Positions 39,378 through 40,743 of a DNA stretch of 40,743 bases are shown here, one piece after another. Within the stretch, counting starts at the first letter, position 1. The number at the start of each line of letters is the position of its first letter. The notes under the pieces were generated by a model. The model saw only the letters and a list, made by a program, of their open reading frames with translations. It was not told the origin of the DNA and did not search any database. The stretch comes from Alphaproteobacteria bacterium (GTDB lineage: Bacteria > Pseudomonadota > Alphaproteobacteria > UBA9655): contig JAKFXB010000007.1 of the NCBI GenBank assembly GCA_021731585.1, forward strand, positions 1-40,743. Direction: 5' to 3'. Both the position numbers and the translations under genes were made by a program.

Positions 39378-40274
39378 TTATTCTCCCTTAGGTGGCAAAA
39401 GATTCAAAAGGATATCCCTCATAAGGTAGAGGGTTTTATCACTTTTATCTCGGTCTGGATTATATTCGACAATCTCAAAAGCCTTCAAGGCAGGATCATT
39501 TTTAACCTGGATAAGGGAAGGTAAAACGTCCTTTTGTTTCAACCCTTGAGGTGCGGGCGTTCCCACGCCGGGGGCCTCTTCAGGATCAAAGGCATCCAAA
39601 TCAATGGAAAGGCCATAGCCATTTGTATTTGTTTTCACAATAGCTAGAGCTTCCTTGAACACAGCCTCAAACCCTCGTTCCTCAACTTCTTCCATAAAAA
39701 AAATGCGCACCCCGAGCCGTTTAAGAAGGCTTGCTTCTCCCTCTTCATAACTTCGCACGCCAATAAGGCAAACATGCTCTGGACACAGGACGGGCCCCTT
39801 GTCCAAAAGATTGATAAGAGAAGGTTCGCCGTGCCCAAGAAGAATGGCCAAAGGCATTCCATGATAGGCTTGAGAAGGCGTTGTTTCCATGGTGTGGGCA
39901 TCCATATGAGCATCCACCCAAATCAAACCAAACTTTTCTTTTGCTTCAAGACCATGGATCACTCCTGCCCAGGTCCCCACCGCCACCACATGATCACCCC
40001 CAATCACAACGGGGCATTCCTGCATTTTAAGGGTTTCTTCAACGGAACGGGCGATTCGCAAACAGATATCCTCAATATAGGGTAAGGTTAAAGGCCCAGG
40101 AGGAAGGGTAATCTCTTCAGCAGTTTTCAAGGGAAAGAGGGTTTCCTTCCATGTCCAGGAAAAGGGAAATGATGCCAAAAAATCAGAGTTTTGAAACACC
40201 TGGGGACCTTTTTCCGTCTCCCGCACTTGTGCCCCCCAACCGGAGGCGGATCCAATAAAAACAGTTTTAGTCAT
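39378..40274 (-). CDS. rocF: Arginase
   Basis: The enzyme hydrolyses arginine to ornithine and urea with a dinuclear Mn2+ centre. The 298 residues show metal ligands His95 (GGDHVVAVG), Asp121, His123 and Asp125 (WVDAHMDAH), and Asp225 and Asp227 (LSIDLDAFDPEEAPGVGTP). The usual GGDHS is GGDHV here, a mild variant. It is the first gene of the rocF-rocD unit, which together turns arginine into glutamate semialdehyde. Confidence 0.95.
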   Translation of the reverse strand: MTKTVFIGSASGWGAQVRETEKGPQVFQNSDFLASFPFSWTWKETLFPLKTAEEITLPPGPLTLPYIEDICLRIARSVEETLKMQECPVVIGGDHVVAVGTWAGVIHGLEAKEKFGLIWVDAHMDAHTMETTPSQAYHGMPLAILLGHGEPSLINLLDKGPVLCPEHVCLIGVRSYEEGEASLLKRLGVRIFFMEEVEERGFEAVFKEALAIVKTNTNGYGLSIDLDAFDPEEAPGVGTPAPQGLKQKDVLPSLIQVKNDPALKAFEIVEYNPDRDKSDKTLYLMRDILLNLLPPKGE

Positions 40275-40527
40275 AATAGGCTACCTTTTGATTCGCAAAG
40301 AACCCTTTAAATGTAATGATTATATAAAAAAGTCAATAAAGCAGGCGCAGGACGCACACTTAGGCTTTGCGAGGTCGCTTAAAAAGAAGACAGGTATTAA
40401 TGGTTTGTTTATTAAATGTCATAAATTCAGTCTAAAAAACCTAGGGATTTTAATCAAGAAAAAAAATTCAAGCAACAACATAACATTTAAAAAAACTTCA
40501 TACAGGTGATTCTTAATAAGATAAAAG
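40275..40527. other. Spacer between arginase and the IS element
   Basis: This AT-rich stretch should hold the rocF promoter. A 73-codon frame at 40288-40509 has no start signal and reads as low-complexity Lys/Asn-rich sequence, so I do not call it. No RNA gene is recognised. Confidence 0.4.
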
Positions 40528-40743
40528 TGTCCTTCCTGAGAGATAGGTTACAAAATATTCCGGAGACATAGGTTACACTTTTTTCATTTGGAGGGCCAGA
40601 TGATGTGGAAAGAGAATAACATTATGGATGAAAGAATCAAATTTGTGGCAAGAATGCTTGATGGAGAGAAGCTGGCTGTTTTGTGCCGAGAATTCGGGAT
40701 CTCACGTAAGACCGGCTATAAGATATGGGATCGTTATAAAGAA
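40528..40743 (+). mobile_element. Left end of an IS481-type insertion sequence (cut by the window)
   Basis: The likely end begins at TGTCCTTCCTGAGAG (40528). A 15-base motif, GAGA(G or C)ATAGGTTACA, occurs twice, at 40538-40552 and 40563-40577, in the manner of IS481-group ends. The transposase start follows. The right end, target duplication and intactness cannot be judged because the window ends at 40743. Confidence 0.8.
40600..40743 (+). CDS. IS481-family transposase, N-terminal part (partial)
   Basis: Forty-eight codons are visible before the window ends. The sequence MMWKENNIMDERIKFVARML and DGEKLAVLCREFGISRKTGY is the helix-turn-helix start typical of IS481-family DDE transposases, which bind the element ends with this part. 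A GGAGGG lies about 6-10 bases before the ATG codons at 40600 and 40603. The catalytic DDE region lies outside the window. Confidence 0.85.
   Translation, partial: MMWKENNIMDERIKFVARMLDGEKLAVLCREFGISRKTGYKIWDRYKE

Noticed and set aside
40288..40509. 73-codon frame before the IS element
   Set aside because: The sequence is Lys/Asn-rich and AT-driven with no good ribosome binding site, and it ends close to the IS boundary by chance.

Overview
The window reads as a chromosomal segment of an alphaproteobacterium with a moderately low GC content and a host-associated lifestyle. The core genes point to Alphaproteobacteria: cytochrome b and cytochrome c1 are fused behind a Rieske gene, MlaE carries an N-terminal STAS domain, and xerD sits next to accA. 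Around them lies accessory DNA typical of intracellular members such as Holosporales/Paracaedibacter-like symbionts: ankyrin-repeat and TPR/STAND proteins, membrane-anchored PTP-like phosphatases, a toxin-antitoxin cassette and an IS481-type element. The exact lineage is inference.

Layout. 1-2710: AT-rich leader, then three tandem, overlapping paralogues of PTP-like (phytase-type) phosphatases on +. 2667-6391 (-): ligA and recN. 6539-10858 (+): the conserved fatty-acid cluster fabD-fabG-acpP-fabF followed by mltG. 10882-11660: a MntA/HepT cassette bracketed by a 32-bp repeat of the hemF 3' end. 11589-12892 (-): hemF and trmL. 13002-15531 (+): the bc1 complex genes. 15532-21521: an AT-rich accessory island with a secreted ankyrin protein, a small secreted protein and a 1181-residue LuxR-HTH/STAND/TPR protein. 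21522-27618: uppP (-), a GST gene cut by an in-frame stop, recJ, recG and a YgjP-type metalloprotease. 27615-33244: a possible PagL-like outer-membrane protein, mlaD-mlaF-mlaE (-), aroK, mlaA and mlaC (+). 33265-35855 (+): xerD, accA and an HD phosphohydrolase. 35908-36952 (-): ftsB-like and upp. 37237-40274 (-): an unknown exported protein, then ornithine aminotransferase and arginase. The left end of an IS481-type element runs off the window.

How it works together. The fab cluster and accA make fatty acids. The Mla proteins, split over two divergent transcription units around aroK, form a nearly complete lipid-transport route between outer and inner membranes (outer-membrane MlaA, periplasmic MlaC, inner-membrane MlaFED with a fused STAS part). 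ligA, recN, recJ, recG and xerD serve DNA repair and chromosome resolution. petA and the cyt b/c1 fusion give respiratory complex III. Arginase plus ornithine aminotransferase convert arginine to glutamate semialdehyde, which suits an organism feeding on host amino acids.

The most unusual items are the triple phosphatase cluster, which keeps the Cys-x5-Arg loop but lacks the usual general-acid Asp; the HTH/alpha-beta/TM/STAND/TPR protein; the toxin-antitoxin cassette with its hemF-tail repeat; the GST nonsense codon; and an Asp in the shikimate-kinase glycine triplet. No tRNA, rRNA, CRISPR array or riboswitch was recognised, and no gene-free stretch exceeds 300 bases.
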